A stretch of 64,000 nucleotides of DNA, taken from positions 39,172 through 103,171 of the forward strand of contig DXHY01000057.1 of assembly GCA_019113175.1 (NCBI GenBank), written 5' to 3'. A program made the translations under genes and the position numbers. This stretch comes from Candidatus Eisenbergiella stercoravium. Lineage in GTDB: Bacteria > Bacillota > Clostridia > Lachnospirales > Lachnospiraceae. Positions 8,068-15,428 of the stretch are shown here, one piece after another. Within the stretch, counting starts at the first letter, position 1. Every line of letters starts with the position of its first letter. Below the pieces are notes generated by a model. That model was not told the origin of the DNA. It made no database searches and saw only the letters and a program-made list of their open reading frames with translations.

Positions 8068-9831
8068 ATGCAGGAGGAGCTTAGGACTTTTTTGGATCAA
8101 TATATGGACTGCATCCGGAAAAATGCCGCTGAGATGATGGATAAGGCCATGCCGGAGGCGGATGAGGAACTGTTTTCTCTGTTTGAGAAAACGGGAAACC
8201 GGCTTCGCTATGAAGAAGTTTATTTTTACCGCAGGAAATATCTGGCGGTGTTTGGCTGTCTTGCTATTCTGGATGGAGACGAAAAATATGTGACAAAGCT
8301 TGTTGAGGTTCTGAAAGGAATCTGCAGTGAGGAATGCTGGGCGCTGCCGGCTCACGTCCACCGGGATACGGATCCCGGCTGGCGGATCTGCGTGGATCTG
8401 TTTGCGTCTGAGACGGGACAGGCGCTGGCGGAAATTATCAGTCTGGCTGGAGACAGGCTGCCGGAAGATGTGAAGCAGCTGGTGCGGGAAAATATTTTCC
8501 GCAGAGTGATGGATCCGTTCCTGGAGAGCACTCCGCCCTATCGTCCCTGGGAAGGTGCGGATCACAACTGGAACGCGGTCTGCGGCGGCAATATCGGCTG
8601 TATCGGTATGTACCTGATGCAGGATGAGCCGGAGAAGCTGAATGCGCTCCTGGAACGGCTGCAGGCTTCCCTGACACATTATATTGACGGATTCGCGGAG
8701 GATGGAGCCTGTATGGAGGGCCTGGATTATTTTTCCTATGGCTTCGGCTATTATGTGGGCTTTGCGGAAATGCTGCTGCGCCATACGAATGGGAAAACGG
8801 ATCTGCTGGCTCAGGAGAAATGTCATAAAATTGCGCTGTTCCAGCAGAAATGCTATTTCCCCTCCGGAAGGACGCTCAGCTTTTCCGATGGCAGCAGTCA
8901 TGGAAATTATCAGATGGGCCTGACCTGTTATCTGGCGACGCGTTATCCGGATGTAGTGATCCCTCCCGTATCTGTGGCACGCGGCTTTGAAGGAGATTCC
9001 TGCTTCCGATTCATGTGCAATCTCCGGGATGTGCTCTGGACGCGGGATTATCTGAAGAAAGAAGAAAAGAAGCAGGCAGCGTCGGAGGGAGACGGAGCAG
9101 GCGGCAAGTCCGAAAACGGAAAGAACGCGGAAGCGGTGATGGTGCTGCCCGCGGCGCAGTGGAATATCATTCATGGAAAAAGCGGAGGAGGGATGGCCTG
9201 CAAGGGCGGACATAACGGGGAGCCGCACAATCACAACGATGTGGGAAGCTTCCTTTATCTGCTGGGAGATGAAATGCTCCTGACCGATCTGGGGGCCGGA
9301 GAATATACGAAGCAGTACTTTGGACCGGAACGCTATCAGATCCTCTGCAACAGCTCCTTCGGGCACAGTGTGCCGATCCTGGACGGAGAGGGACAGAAGG
9401 CCGGAGCCGAATATGGCTGCAGCAGCTTTGCGGTGGATGAAAAAGGCGGCTGTGAGATTCATTTTGCAGGTGCTTACGGCGACAGCCGGATCAAAGAACT
9501 CGTCCGGAATTTTTCCTATGATCCGGAAACGGAGGTGCTGGAGATTTCGGATGAACTGGAGGCGGAAGGCGACATGCCGCTGTGGGAGAATCTGGTGACC
9601 CAGTACCGTCCTGAGATTCGTAACGGCCAGGTGTGGATAACCGGAGAAAAATACGCATGCCGTGTGGAAACGCAGGATGCAGCAGGCGGCTTTCTGGTAG
9701 AGGAAAAGAAGAATTCTTCCCATAAGGGAATACTGGAAAATGTGTACTGTATATCCTGGGAGGTGCCGGCTGAAAGCGGAAATCGCGGAATAAGGAGATG
9801 CCGGTTCCGGATTGTTCCTGAGACAAAGTAA
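8068..9831 (+). CDS. heparinase II/III family polysaccharide lyase
   Basis: A 587-residue protein of the heparinase II/III superfamily, which cuts uronic-acid glycans by beta-elimination. The N-terminal ~330 residues are the helical toroid (DHNWNAVCGGNIG near residue 170, DYFSYGFGYYVGFAEM near 223). The C-terminal beta domain starts near residue 370 with GGHNGEPHNHNDVGSF, the family's metal and substrate motif at residues ~382-395. No signal peptide is seen, so it should act on imported oligosaccharides inside the cell, as an oligosaccharide lyase. AAAGGAG precedes the ATG. Together with kduI and kduD it would give and process unsaturated uronates. Substrate (heparin-like, alginate-like or rhamnogalacturonan) cannot be decided. 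Confidence 0.82.
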   Translation: MQEELRTFLDQYMDCIRKNAAEMMDKAMPEADEELFSLFEKTGNRLRYEEVYFYRRKYLAVFGCLAILDGDEKYVTKLVEVLKGICSEECWALPAHVHRDTDPGWRICVDLFASETGQALAEIISLAGDRLPEDVKQLVRENIFRRVMDPFLESTPPYRPWEGADHNWNAVCGGNIGCIGMYLMQDEPEKLNALLERLQASLTHYIDGFAEDGACMEGLDYFSYGFGYYVGFAEMLLRHTNGKTDLLAQEKCHKIALFQQKCYFPSGRTLSFSDGSSHGNYQMGLTCYLATRYPDVVIPPVSVARGFEGDSCFRFMCNLRDVLWTRDYLKKEEKKQAASEGDGAGGKSENGKNAEAVMVLPAAQWNIIHGKSGGGMACKGGHNGEPHNHNDVGSFLYLLGDEMLLTDLGAGEYTKQYFGPERYQILCNSSFGHSVPILDGEGQKAGAEYGCSSFAVDEKGGCEIHFAGAYGDSRIKELVRNFSYDPETEVLEISDELEAEGDMPLWENLVTQYRPEIRNGQVWITGEKYACRVETQDAAGGFLVEEKKNSSHKGILENVYCISWEVPAESGNRGIRRCRFRIVPETK

Positions 9832-9936
9832 GCGGATAAGGGAAGCTTTGTTATTCGGATTTCAGAGTTTCCCCGATGTTACAGATGATGAAAGAATATG
9901 CCGCCGGGGAAGAAGACGGCAGAAATGGAGGAAAGT

Positions 9937-10248
9937 ATGATCAAGGGATTTAAAATGAAGCTGTATGAAGGACAGGAGGAGGAGTACGAAAGACGCCACA
10001 ATCTGCTCTGGCCGGAAATGAAGGATATGATTCATGAGCACGGCGGAAAGAACTATACCATTTTTCTGGATAAGGAGACACTGACCCTGTTCGGCTATAT
10101 CGAGATTGAGGATGAAGAACTCTGGGCCAAAGGAGCGGATACTGCCATCAATCGGAAATGGTGGGACTACATGGCTGACATTATGGAGACCAATCCGGAT
10201 AACAGCCCGGTGAGCATCGATCTGAAAACAGTGTTCCATCTGGATTGA
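9937..10248 (+). CDS. rhaM: L-rhamnose mutarotase
   Basis: Interconverts the alpha and beta anomers of L-rhamnose. The protein is 103 residues, the usual family length, and has the characteristic GFKMKLYEGQEEEYERRHN opening with the conserved histidine (His21), a KNYTIFLDKETLTLFGYIE strand, and the RKWWDYMADIM helix. GGAGG precedes the ATG at 9937. Its place after the lyase gene suggests that the polymer being degraded yields rhamnose as well as unsaturated uronate, as rhamnogalacturonan would. No rhamnose isomerase, kinase or aldolase is in the window. Confidence 0.92.
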   Translation: MIKGFKMKLYEGQEEEYERRHNLLWPEMKDMIHEHGGKNYTIFLDKETLTLFGYIEIEDEELWAKGADTAINRKWWDYMADIMETNPDNSPVSIDLKTVFHLD

Positions 10249-10295
10249 TGAAAGGAGAAACAGGCGGGGCTTTGAATGAGTCCATGCAGCGGTAC

Positions 10296-10342
10296 AAAAC
10301 GGAGCCGGCACGCTTTCTGACAGGCGTGCCAGCTCCGTTTTT
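10296..10342 (+). terminator. intrinsic terminator after rhaM
   Basis: AAAACGGAGC and GGCACGC pair with GCGTGCC and GCTCCGTTTTT around a short loop; five T follow. It ends the glycan operon and sits just before the convergent transglutaminase gene. Confidence 0.85.
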
Positions 10343-10390
10343 ATCCTCTCACGTATGGGGCGGGCATGATCCTGCCCCGCCAGAGGAAGC

Positions 10391-11815
10391 TCAGCCCCGA
10401 CGGATGGAGCGGACATCGATGATCTCATGAAAATAGTCAAACTGTCCGGAAAGCAGGCCCTTTCCGCCAATTTCACATTCTCCCACCTGGTTGTCGTAAG
10501 GATCGGCGCGGAGTCCGGACCTGGGCGGGAAAAGAGGAGCCTGAAAATCCGTGTTCGCAACCATCCGGAAGGGATCCAGATTGCCGAAGTAGAAGGCGTG
10601 CCGTTCCGTTTCACCTGCCCGGAAGGCGCTTCCGCCAAAGGAAGGATCCGCATACAGCCAGCCATAGTACGGAATGAAAAACTGTGCCCAGTCGTGCGGG
10701 CCGACGGAAACCGGCGTTACGGAGAGACCGGACTGCCAGCGCGCGGGGATTCCGGCGATGCGGCACATGGTGATGAACAGAAGGGCCTGCACGCCGCAGT
10801 CTCCTCTGCGGTTAACTGCGCAGGATTCCGCGATATCATCCAGAAGAAGATATTCCGGCATGTAGGAATATTTCACCCGGGTGGTGATGAAATCATAAAT
10901 TTTCTTCGCGCGGATCAGAGGATTGGTTTCCCGGCCTGCAACGCGCGCGGTGAGAGCGCGCAGATAAGGAGTAAAACGGATATGCGGAAGGAGCTGTCCC
11001 GTATCGAAATCCGGCAGACTGTCGGAAACGAGGTCAGGATTCAGTTCCACGTAGCGGACGATGCTGTCGTATTCATATTCCACCCAGAAGGTATCATTTT
11101 CTTCCGGTATTTCCCGGAAAGCAACGGTTCTTGCGGGAGCGTCCGCCGGACTGAGAAAAGCGGGACGATGTCCCGTATTCAGAATACGGACATTACAGGT
11201 GGGAGCGCTTTCCTTTGGAACAGGGAGATGAACGAGGATTTCTTTTCCGGGTTCAAAAAATTCATCACGGATGCGCAGGCCCGCCTTCAGGTGAATGCGG
11301 TATTTCAGGGATCCGTTCTCCTTTAAAAGCTGGATGGTCTTATTGCGGAAAAGACTGCGGGAAGCGGTCTCTTCGGCGAGCCGGGGATCTGCCCGTCCGG
11401 CGAGGACGGCGTCCGTGGACGTGAGCGTTTCCCAGAAACGATGAAAATACCGTTTCTGGCCGTCAATGAAAATGAAATCAATCCGTCCGTTCCTTTCCAG
11501 AGCGTCAAATTCCTCTCCGGAGAAGTCCGGAATCTGACGGCGGATGAGGGAAAGGGCATCGGAAAGGGTATAGGGATATTCTTCCGGAAGCCGGGAAAGA
11601 CGTACAAGTTCCAGTTCCAGCCTGGCTTTCTGCATCGGTTCCTCCCGGACGGAGGGGACGGAAAGCAGAAAACGGATGCGTTCCTGCGCTTCCTTCAGAC
11701 ATCCGGCCTGAATCAGGCGGCTGACATCAGCCGGAAGAGGAACGGACAGGGACAGGATGGTATGTAACTCTGAGAATTCGGGAAATGCAGGAGTCTGGTC
11801 TTTCTGAGTGTTCAT
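10391..11815 (-). CDS. transglutaminase-like (papain-fold) protein
   Basis: A 474-residue cytoplasmic protein. The last ~180 residues are a transglutaminase-like core: ARKIYDFITTRVKYSYMPEY-type helix, catalytic Cys in RRGDCGVQALL (near residue 339), His in GPHDWAQFF (near 373) and Asp in YADPSFGG (near 388). The first ~300 residues are a helical and beta region that I do not recognise. No signal peptide. AAAGGA precedes the ATG at 11815; a longer frame upstream lacks a ribosome site. In bacteria this fold usually gives a cysteine protease or amidase rather than a true cross-linking enzyme. The next gene on this strand (upstream) is the cysteine-rich protein, separated by a terminator, so they are likely separate transcripts. 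Confidence 0.8.
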   Translation of the reverse strand: MNTQKDQTPAFPEFSELHTILSLSVPLPADVSRLIQAGCLKEAQERIRFLLSVPSVREEPMQKARLELELVRLSRLPEEYPYTLSDALSLIRRQIPDFSGEEFDALERNGRIDFIFIDGQKRYFHRFWETLTSTDAVLAGRADPRLAEETASRSLFRNKTIQLLKENGSLKYRIHLKAGLRIRDEFFEPGKEILVHLPVPKESAPTCNVRILNTGHRPAFLSPADAPARTVAFREIPEENDTFWVEYEYDSIVRYVELNPDLVSDSLPDFDTGQLLPHIRFTPYLRALTARVAGRETNPLIRAKKIYDFITTRVKYSYMPEYLLLDDIAESCAVNRRGDCGVQALLFITMCRIAGIPARWQSGLSVTPVSVGPHDWAQFFIPYYGWLYADPSFGGSAFRAGETERHAFYFGNLDPFRMVANTDFQAPLFPPRSGLRADPYDNQVGECEIGGKGLLSGQFDYFHEIIDVRSIRRG

Positions 11816-11895
11816 GGATGATCCTTTCCTTTGCAGCATTTGTCGGATTACGCTTTGCGCAATCATTGTATCACAATGCCGGACAAAGGAAAAGA

Positions 11896-11924
11896 GGGGC
11901 ATTGTCCGTTATGGACAATGCCCC
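11896..11924 (-). terminator. intrinsic terminator after cysteine-rich gene
   Basis: A perfect 12-bp stem GGGGCATTGTCC/GGACAATGCCCC with a 5-base loop. On the minus strand it is followed by TCTTTTCC. It lies 70 bases past the stop of the cysteine-rich gene. Confidence 0.85.
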
Positions 11925-11994
11925 GGCAGAAGCTGCAGGAGTATCAGTCCGGAAAAAAGAGGCCGGCGCCGGGCCGGTTCAGCGGCATGCCGGA

Positions 11995-12918
11995 TCAGTC
12001 ATCCTGCTTTTGGGGCTTTTCCCCATGCGGCGGTTCCTTTTCCTCCGGCTTACAGCAGGGATCACAGGGCACATCGCAGTCGTTCTTGAGCATTTCTTCA
12101 TATTTCGGCGGGCCGAGCTCAAGAGGCTTAATGGACAGGTCAAGGAGGTCTCCGCAGACGAAATCCAGACAGATGGTATCATCCGTGGGCCTGGTGCAGG
12201 CCTTTGGGACGACTGCCCTTCCTTTATGAGGAATTCTGTACTGCGAAAAATAGACCGTTTTCAGCAGGATACTCAGTCCGATGGTTGCCGTATCATCTTC
12301 CGGGCAGAAGCAGAGCACCTTGGGGATAGCGATCAGATTCAGACCCTGATGAAGGGCGGTATTATCCGGACCGAAGCCTATCACGTGAATGATGGCACAG
12401 CCGTCCGGCCCTTCCTCATGAGCGACGCCATAGGGCGCATAGATCTCAAGCTCGACGCAGTCAGGATTGGTGTCCTCGTCCATATATTCATAGTCGCAGG
12501 AAGAAGGATCGCAGGGCAGGTACACCGCGCAGACCGTTTTTTCATCCAGAATCTTTCCTGTACAGTCATAGAAGGTGATAAAGAATTTCACCTTCAGGTT
12601 GGTAAGGGTGACCAGATAGCAGTTCGGCCTTCCGATAATAGGCACCGCACCGGATTTACAGCAGTCGCAGCCGAATGAGATATCCATAACCTGTACGGAA
12701 ATACGGTCTATTTTGGAGCAGGAGGATTCAAGGGGAACATTTCTGCAGAGGTTGATCCCGAGCTCGTCATAAACAACGGGAGTGAGGACGGTCAGGCAGT
12801 CCGGGTCCCCGCAGATGGGATCGGTGCAGACGTCCAGACATTTCCCCTTCCGGTCGATTCCGCAGCTCACATATCTTTTGGAACAGCATTTGCATTTTGC
12901 ATTTTTGCTGGAGGGCAT
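11995..12918 (-). CDS. cysteine-rich protein of unknown function, possible spore surface protein
   Basis: A 307-residue protein with about 29 cysteines (roughly 9 percent), many as CxC, CC or DxxC groups at both ends (KCKCCSKRYVSC at the start, DCDVPCDPCC near the end). No signal peptide or membrane segment. The middle is beta-rich. I cannot name its family. AAAGGAG lies eight bases before the ATG. Upstream, on the same strand, AC and CATAAAATA are spaced by 16 bases, which fits the mother-cell sporulation factor sigma-K consensus (AC, 16-17 bases, CATANNNTA). High cysteine, no export signal and that promoter together suggest a spore coat or crust protein, made in the mother cell. This is inference; a metal- or disulfide-rich cytoplasmic protein is the alternative. 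Confidence 0.6.
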   Translation of the reverse strand: MPSSKNAKCKCCSKRYVSCGIDRKGKCLDVCTDPICGDPDCLTVLTPVVYDELGINLCRNVPLESSCSKIDRISVQVMDISFGCDCCKSGAVPIIGRPNCYLVTLTNLKVKFFITFYDCTGKILDEKTVCAVYLPCDPSSCDYEYMDEDTNPDCVELEIYAPYGVAHEEGPDGCAIIHVIGFGPDNTALHQGLNLIAIPKVLCFCPEDDTATIGLSILLKTVYFSQYRIPHKGRAVVPKACTRPTDDTICLDFVCGDLLDLSIKPLELGPPKYEEMLKNDCDVPCDPCCKPEEKEPPHGEKPQKQDD

Positions 12919-12947
12919 ATGGAACGCTCCTTTAAAATTTCTTACTC

Positions 12948-12974
12948 TATTTTATGCTTTCCGCTTCTTTTTGT
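12948..12974 (-). promoter_or_regulatory. candidate sigma-K-type promoter for the cysteine-rich gene
   Basis: Read on the minus strand: AC (12974-12973), 16 bases, then CATAAAATA (12956-12948), ending about 30 bases before the start codon. It matches the Bacillus/Clostridia sigma-K pattern, but the consensus is short and a chance match in AT-rich DNA is possible. Confidence 0.45.
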
Positions 12975-13047
12975 TCAGAAGCCTGAATATATTTATGATG
13001 TGGACTTTGACGTAAAAAGCATGGAGGCCGGCGGAAAGAGAGGAAAT

Positions 13048-13947
13048 ATGGCATATCAGATTTTTGAAATGGCGGACGGACAGAGGGTAGCGCTGTATGC
13101 TCAGGGAAATTCCATTTTTTCCTGCCTGCTTCCCTTTATGAGAGGGATGATTCCGGCAGAAGTGAAGACGGACTACCTCGCCCATCTGAGCGCGGCGGTA
13201 TTCCGGGATACGGTATGTTATGTATATGAAAATCTGGAACATAAAGTGGTGATCGATACACTGGGAGCTTCTCCGGCCAGAATCCTTCTTTCGGACGGAA
13301 CGGGCGGATACGGTTTTGAGAGTCTGCAGCTGATCGTAAGGGAGAACGGCCTGTATCTGTTTTATCAGGTCAGAAGAAAGGGGGAAAAGGCAGGACTCTA
13401 TGTCTGTATGCCCTATCGGGAAAATGTATGGGGAACGGTGTTTGAAGGGGAGGACGGAAGCTGGCAGGTGGAACTCCTTTCTGCGGAAGGGCAGACACAG
13501 CTTCTCTGCCTGGACAGCAGGGGAGGCAGGCTGCGCCTTTATGACTGGCGGAAAGACGCGGAATTCGTACAGCGCCGGTTTCTGGAGGAAGCGGCATATG
13601 AAAGGCAGATAGAGGAGCTGAAGGCCTCCTGGCAGGAGGAGAGAGCGCTGCTGGAAGCGGGAAAGGAGGAACTCCAGGCCGAGGCCATGGCGAAGCTGGG
13701 AGAGTTCCAGCAGGAAAAGGAGGAACGGATGATCCAGTGCCGGAAGGAATATGAAAACAGGGTGGAGCGCCTGCGGACGGAATATGAAGGCAAGCTTTCC
13801 AAATGCCGGGAGGGCTATGAAGCCCAGCTGGAACAGGTGAAGAAACAGTATAACGAGCTGGCTCAGACTGCGGTAAAGCTGCAGCAGATCGGACGGAAGT
13901 GGAGGGATAAGTATTTCGGAAGAACGGAGGAAAAGGAAAACGTGTGA
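13048..13947 (+). CDS. hypothetical protein with C-terminal coiled coil
   Basis: A 299-residue protein I do not recognise. Residues 1-~180 are predicted beta-rich with repeated short strands and turns (for example GQRVALYAQGNSIFSCLLP, and LLSDGTGGYGFESLQLIV), which may be a propeller or sandwich. Residues ~185-290 are a long, highly charged coiled coil rich in Glu, Lys and Gln (KASWQEERALLEAGKEELQ; KLGEFQQEKEERM). No signal peptide or membrane helix. The start at 13048 is backed by GAGAGG; the sequence GGCGGAAAGAGAGG in front resembles the tail of the hairpin arrays at 5276 and 7237. It is divergent from the cysteine-rich gene. A structural or scaffolding role is a guess. Confidence 0.6.
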   Translation: MAYQIFEMADGQRVALYAQGNSIFSCLLPFMRGMIPAEVKTDYLAHLSAAVFRDTVCYVYENLEHKVVIDTLGASPARILLSDGTGGYGFESLQLIVRENGLYLFYQVRRKGEKAGLYVCMPYRENVWGTVFEGEDGSWQVELLSAEGQTQLLCLDSRGGRLRLYDWRKDAEFVQRRFLEEAAYERQIEELKASWQEERALLEAGKEELQAEAMAKLGEFQQEKEERMIQCRKEYENRVERLRTEYEGKLSKCREGYEAQLEQVKKQYNELAQTAVKLQQIGRKWRDKYFGRTEEKENV

Positions 13948-13998
13948 ACGGACGGGAAGCGCTCTCCGGGAAGTACGGATTCCAGTGAAAAATTATGC

Positions 13999-14027
13999 TT
14001 GAAATTTCTTCTGCTCTTTGTTAGAAT
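13999..14027 (+). promoter_or_regulatory. promoter of tRNA-Val
   Basis: TTGAAA (13999-14004) and TAGAAT (14022-14027) are spaced by 17 bases and end eight bases before the tRNA. Confidence 0.7.
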
Positions 14028-14035
14028 ATCCGCAT

Positions 14036-14108
14036 GGAGACATAGCTCAGCTGGGAGAGCATTTGCTTGACGTGTAAAGGGTCGCAGGTTCGAGTCCTGT
14101 TGTCTCCA
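14036..14108 (+). tRNA. tRNA-Val (anticodon GAC)
   Basis: A full cloverleaf of 73 bases: acceptor GGAGACA/TGTCTCC, D stem GCTC/GAGC, anticodon stem TTTGC/GTAAA (one G-U pair) with loop TTGACGT giving anticodon GAC, T arm GCAGG-TTCGAGT-CCTGT, discriminator A. CCA is not encoded. DNA behind it holds decayed gene pieces. Confidence 0.95.
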
Positions 14109-14190
14109 TTTTTTGCTGGATGGGCGAAATTACTGGGAATGCTGATAAACACCGGGTTTGTCGGCATTTTTTATTCTGGTAAAGCACATC

Positions 14191-14496
14191 TTATTCTGCC
14201 TCTGTTAAATCGTCAACAGTTATGGTTTTATTTATTAATTTTCGCATTTTATCAGGTTTGATATTATAATAAGCCTGTTCTTCTGCCAAACGTCAAGGCA
14301 CATAAGGACATAATCGTCCCCTTCAGCAATTTCCTTCTCCCACCTGAAGCGGCACTCCAGGTTCATAAAGCATTCCTCAATCAGAGGGGCATTTACCATT
14401 TCTGCCTGAATGGGAGTCAGACCGGCGGTCTTGATTTCATCCGTCTCAAAACCGTTTTTCCCGCCGCCAGGCGGAATTTGAATTACAAAAGAATGG
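14191..14496 (-). pseudogene. flavin reductase-like (flavoredoxin family) remnant
   Basis: Reading the minus strand, the stretch TAGLTPIQAEMVNAPLIEEC followed by MNLECRF and EGDDYVLMCLD matches the middle of FMN-binding flavoredoxin-type reductases, where PLIEE..V.LEC is a family mark. A frame change is needed near 14290 to continue into AYYNIKPDKMRKLINKTITV and a stop at 14191. The N-terminal half is missing. It is a dead, 5'-truncated and frameshifted gene. Confidence 0.6.
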
Positions 14497-14531
14497 CTTC
14501 ATCGTGAAATTTGCGTTTATTCCGTGTTACG

Positions 14532-14693
14532 TCATAAAATCTCCCGGAAAAACGCAGTGGGGGAGGCTTTTGTATATTGCTCTAATACAAAATATGAACT
14601 ATATTCTGTGCCGTCATGCCCAATTAACTTTTCCTCCGAGTGCTTAAAACCTAACTTTTTCAATGCGGTAATACGTTCCACCGCTGATACAAT
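14532..14693 (-). pseudogene. C-terminal fragment of an unidentified gene, perhaps a GNAT acetyltransferase
   Basis: On the minus strand an open stretch of 53 codons ends in a TGA at 14532 and has no start codon or ribosome site; a stop lies directly upstream. The pieces ERITALKKLGFKHSEEKL and GTEYSSYFVLEQYTKA resemble the last strand and helix of GNAT enzymes, but the match is weak. The area from here to the Rrf2 gene (14700-14950) shows nothing else I can support apart from a 39-codon frame at 14732-14851. Confidence 0.35.
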
Positions 14694-14954
14694 CCTTTAT
14701 GTGCTCAAATTACAGTTCAAGATTTCTAAATATGAAAAATCATAGCATTGAAGATTATGCGTGTCAATCGGATTACGGCTTTTCGGAGGGACTGTATGTC
14801 ATATATGCGCAGGCATGCTTTTCAGACGCTTCAGATGCCAGGCGTTATTGACAGCTCACGTCATCTATGGTACTCTTTATGAAATAAACTGTAATTTCAA
14901 AGAATACAGTTTCTGAAAAAGGAGCCGCAGCAGGGCGGCGGAATGGAGAGGCTT

Positions 14955-15428
14955 ATGAGCAGCAACTTCTGTGTGGCGGTACATGGGCTGGTTTATCTGT
15001 ATCACAGCCGGAGCACCGTATCCAGCGAGGAACTGGCGAAGCATATCTGTACGAATCCGGCAAGGGTGCGAAAGGTCATGCTGATGCTTAAGAAACAGGG
15101 ACTCGTGCAGACCAGAGAAGGAAAGGATGGCGGCTACAGCTGTGTGGCGGAGGCGGGAAGGATCTCGCTGAGGCATATTGCGGAGGCAACGGATATGCAT
15201 TTTGCGGAAGGGTTCCGCACGGGAAAAGGCTGTCCCGGACTGGCCGAAGGCGTGGAAGCGTTTGCGGATATGGCAGAGATCGATATGGACTGCCTGAATG
15301 CTTCCGGAATGGCGCAGGTGATGCAGGAGCTGTATGAGCAGATGGATGCATTGTGTATGGAGCGGCTGGGCCGGATTACGGTGGCAGATCTGGAAAAGCG
15401 GCTGAAAAACAGTGGGAGGACAGCATGA
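14955..15428 (+). CDS. Rrf2-family transcriptional regulator
   Basis: A 157-residue winged-helix regulator of the Rrf2/IscR family: FCVAVHGLVYLYHS at the start, SSEELAKHICTNPARVRKVMLMLKK as the recognition helix, and the family-typical REGKDGGYSCVAE wing. Rrf2 proteins sense redox state, iron-sulfur clusters or nitric oxide. Five cysteines are present, but not in the C-x5-C-x5-C order of cluster-bearing IscR. I start at 14955, three bases after GGAGAGG; 14943 is an alternative in-frame start. Its stop overlaps the start of the CcdA-TlpA gene (ATGA), so the regulator and the thiol system are coupled. Confidence 0.85.
   Translation: MSSNFCVAVHGLVYLYHSRSTVSSEELAKHICTNPARVRKVMLMLKKQGLVQTREGKDGGYSCVAEAGRISLRHIAEATDMHFAEGFRTGKGCPGLAEGVEAFADMAEIDMDCLNASGMAQVMQELYEQMDALCMERLGRITVADLEKRLKNSGRTA

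Noticed and set aside
14732..14851. 39-codon open frame after tRNA-Val
   Set aside because: It lies in a strip of decayed genes, has no ribosome site and no recognisable content.
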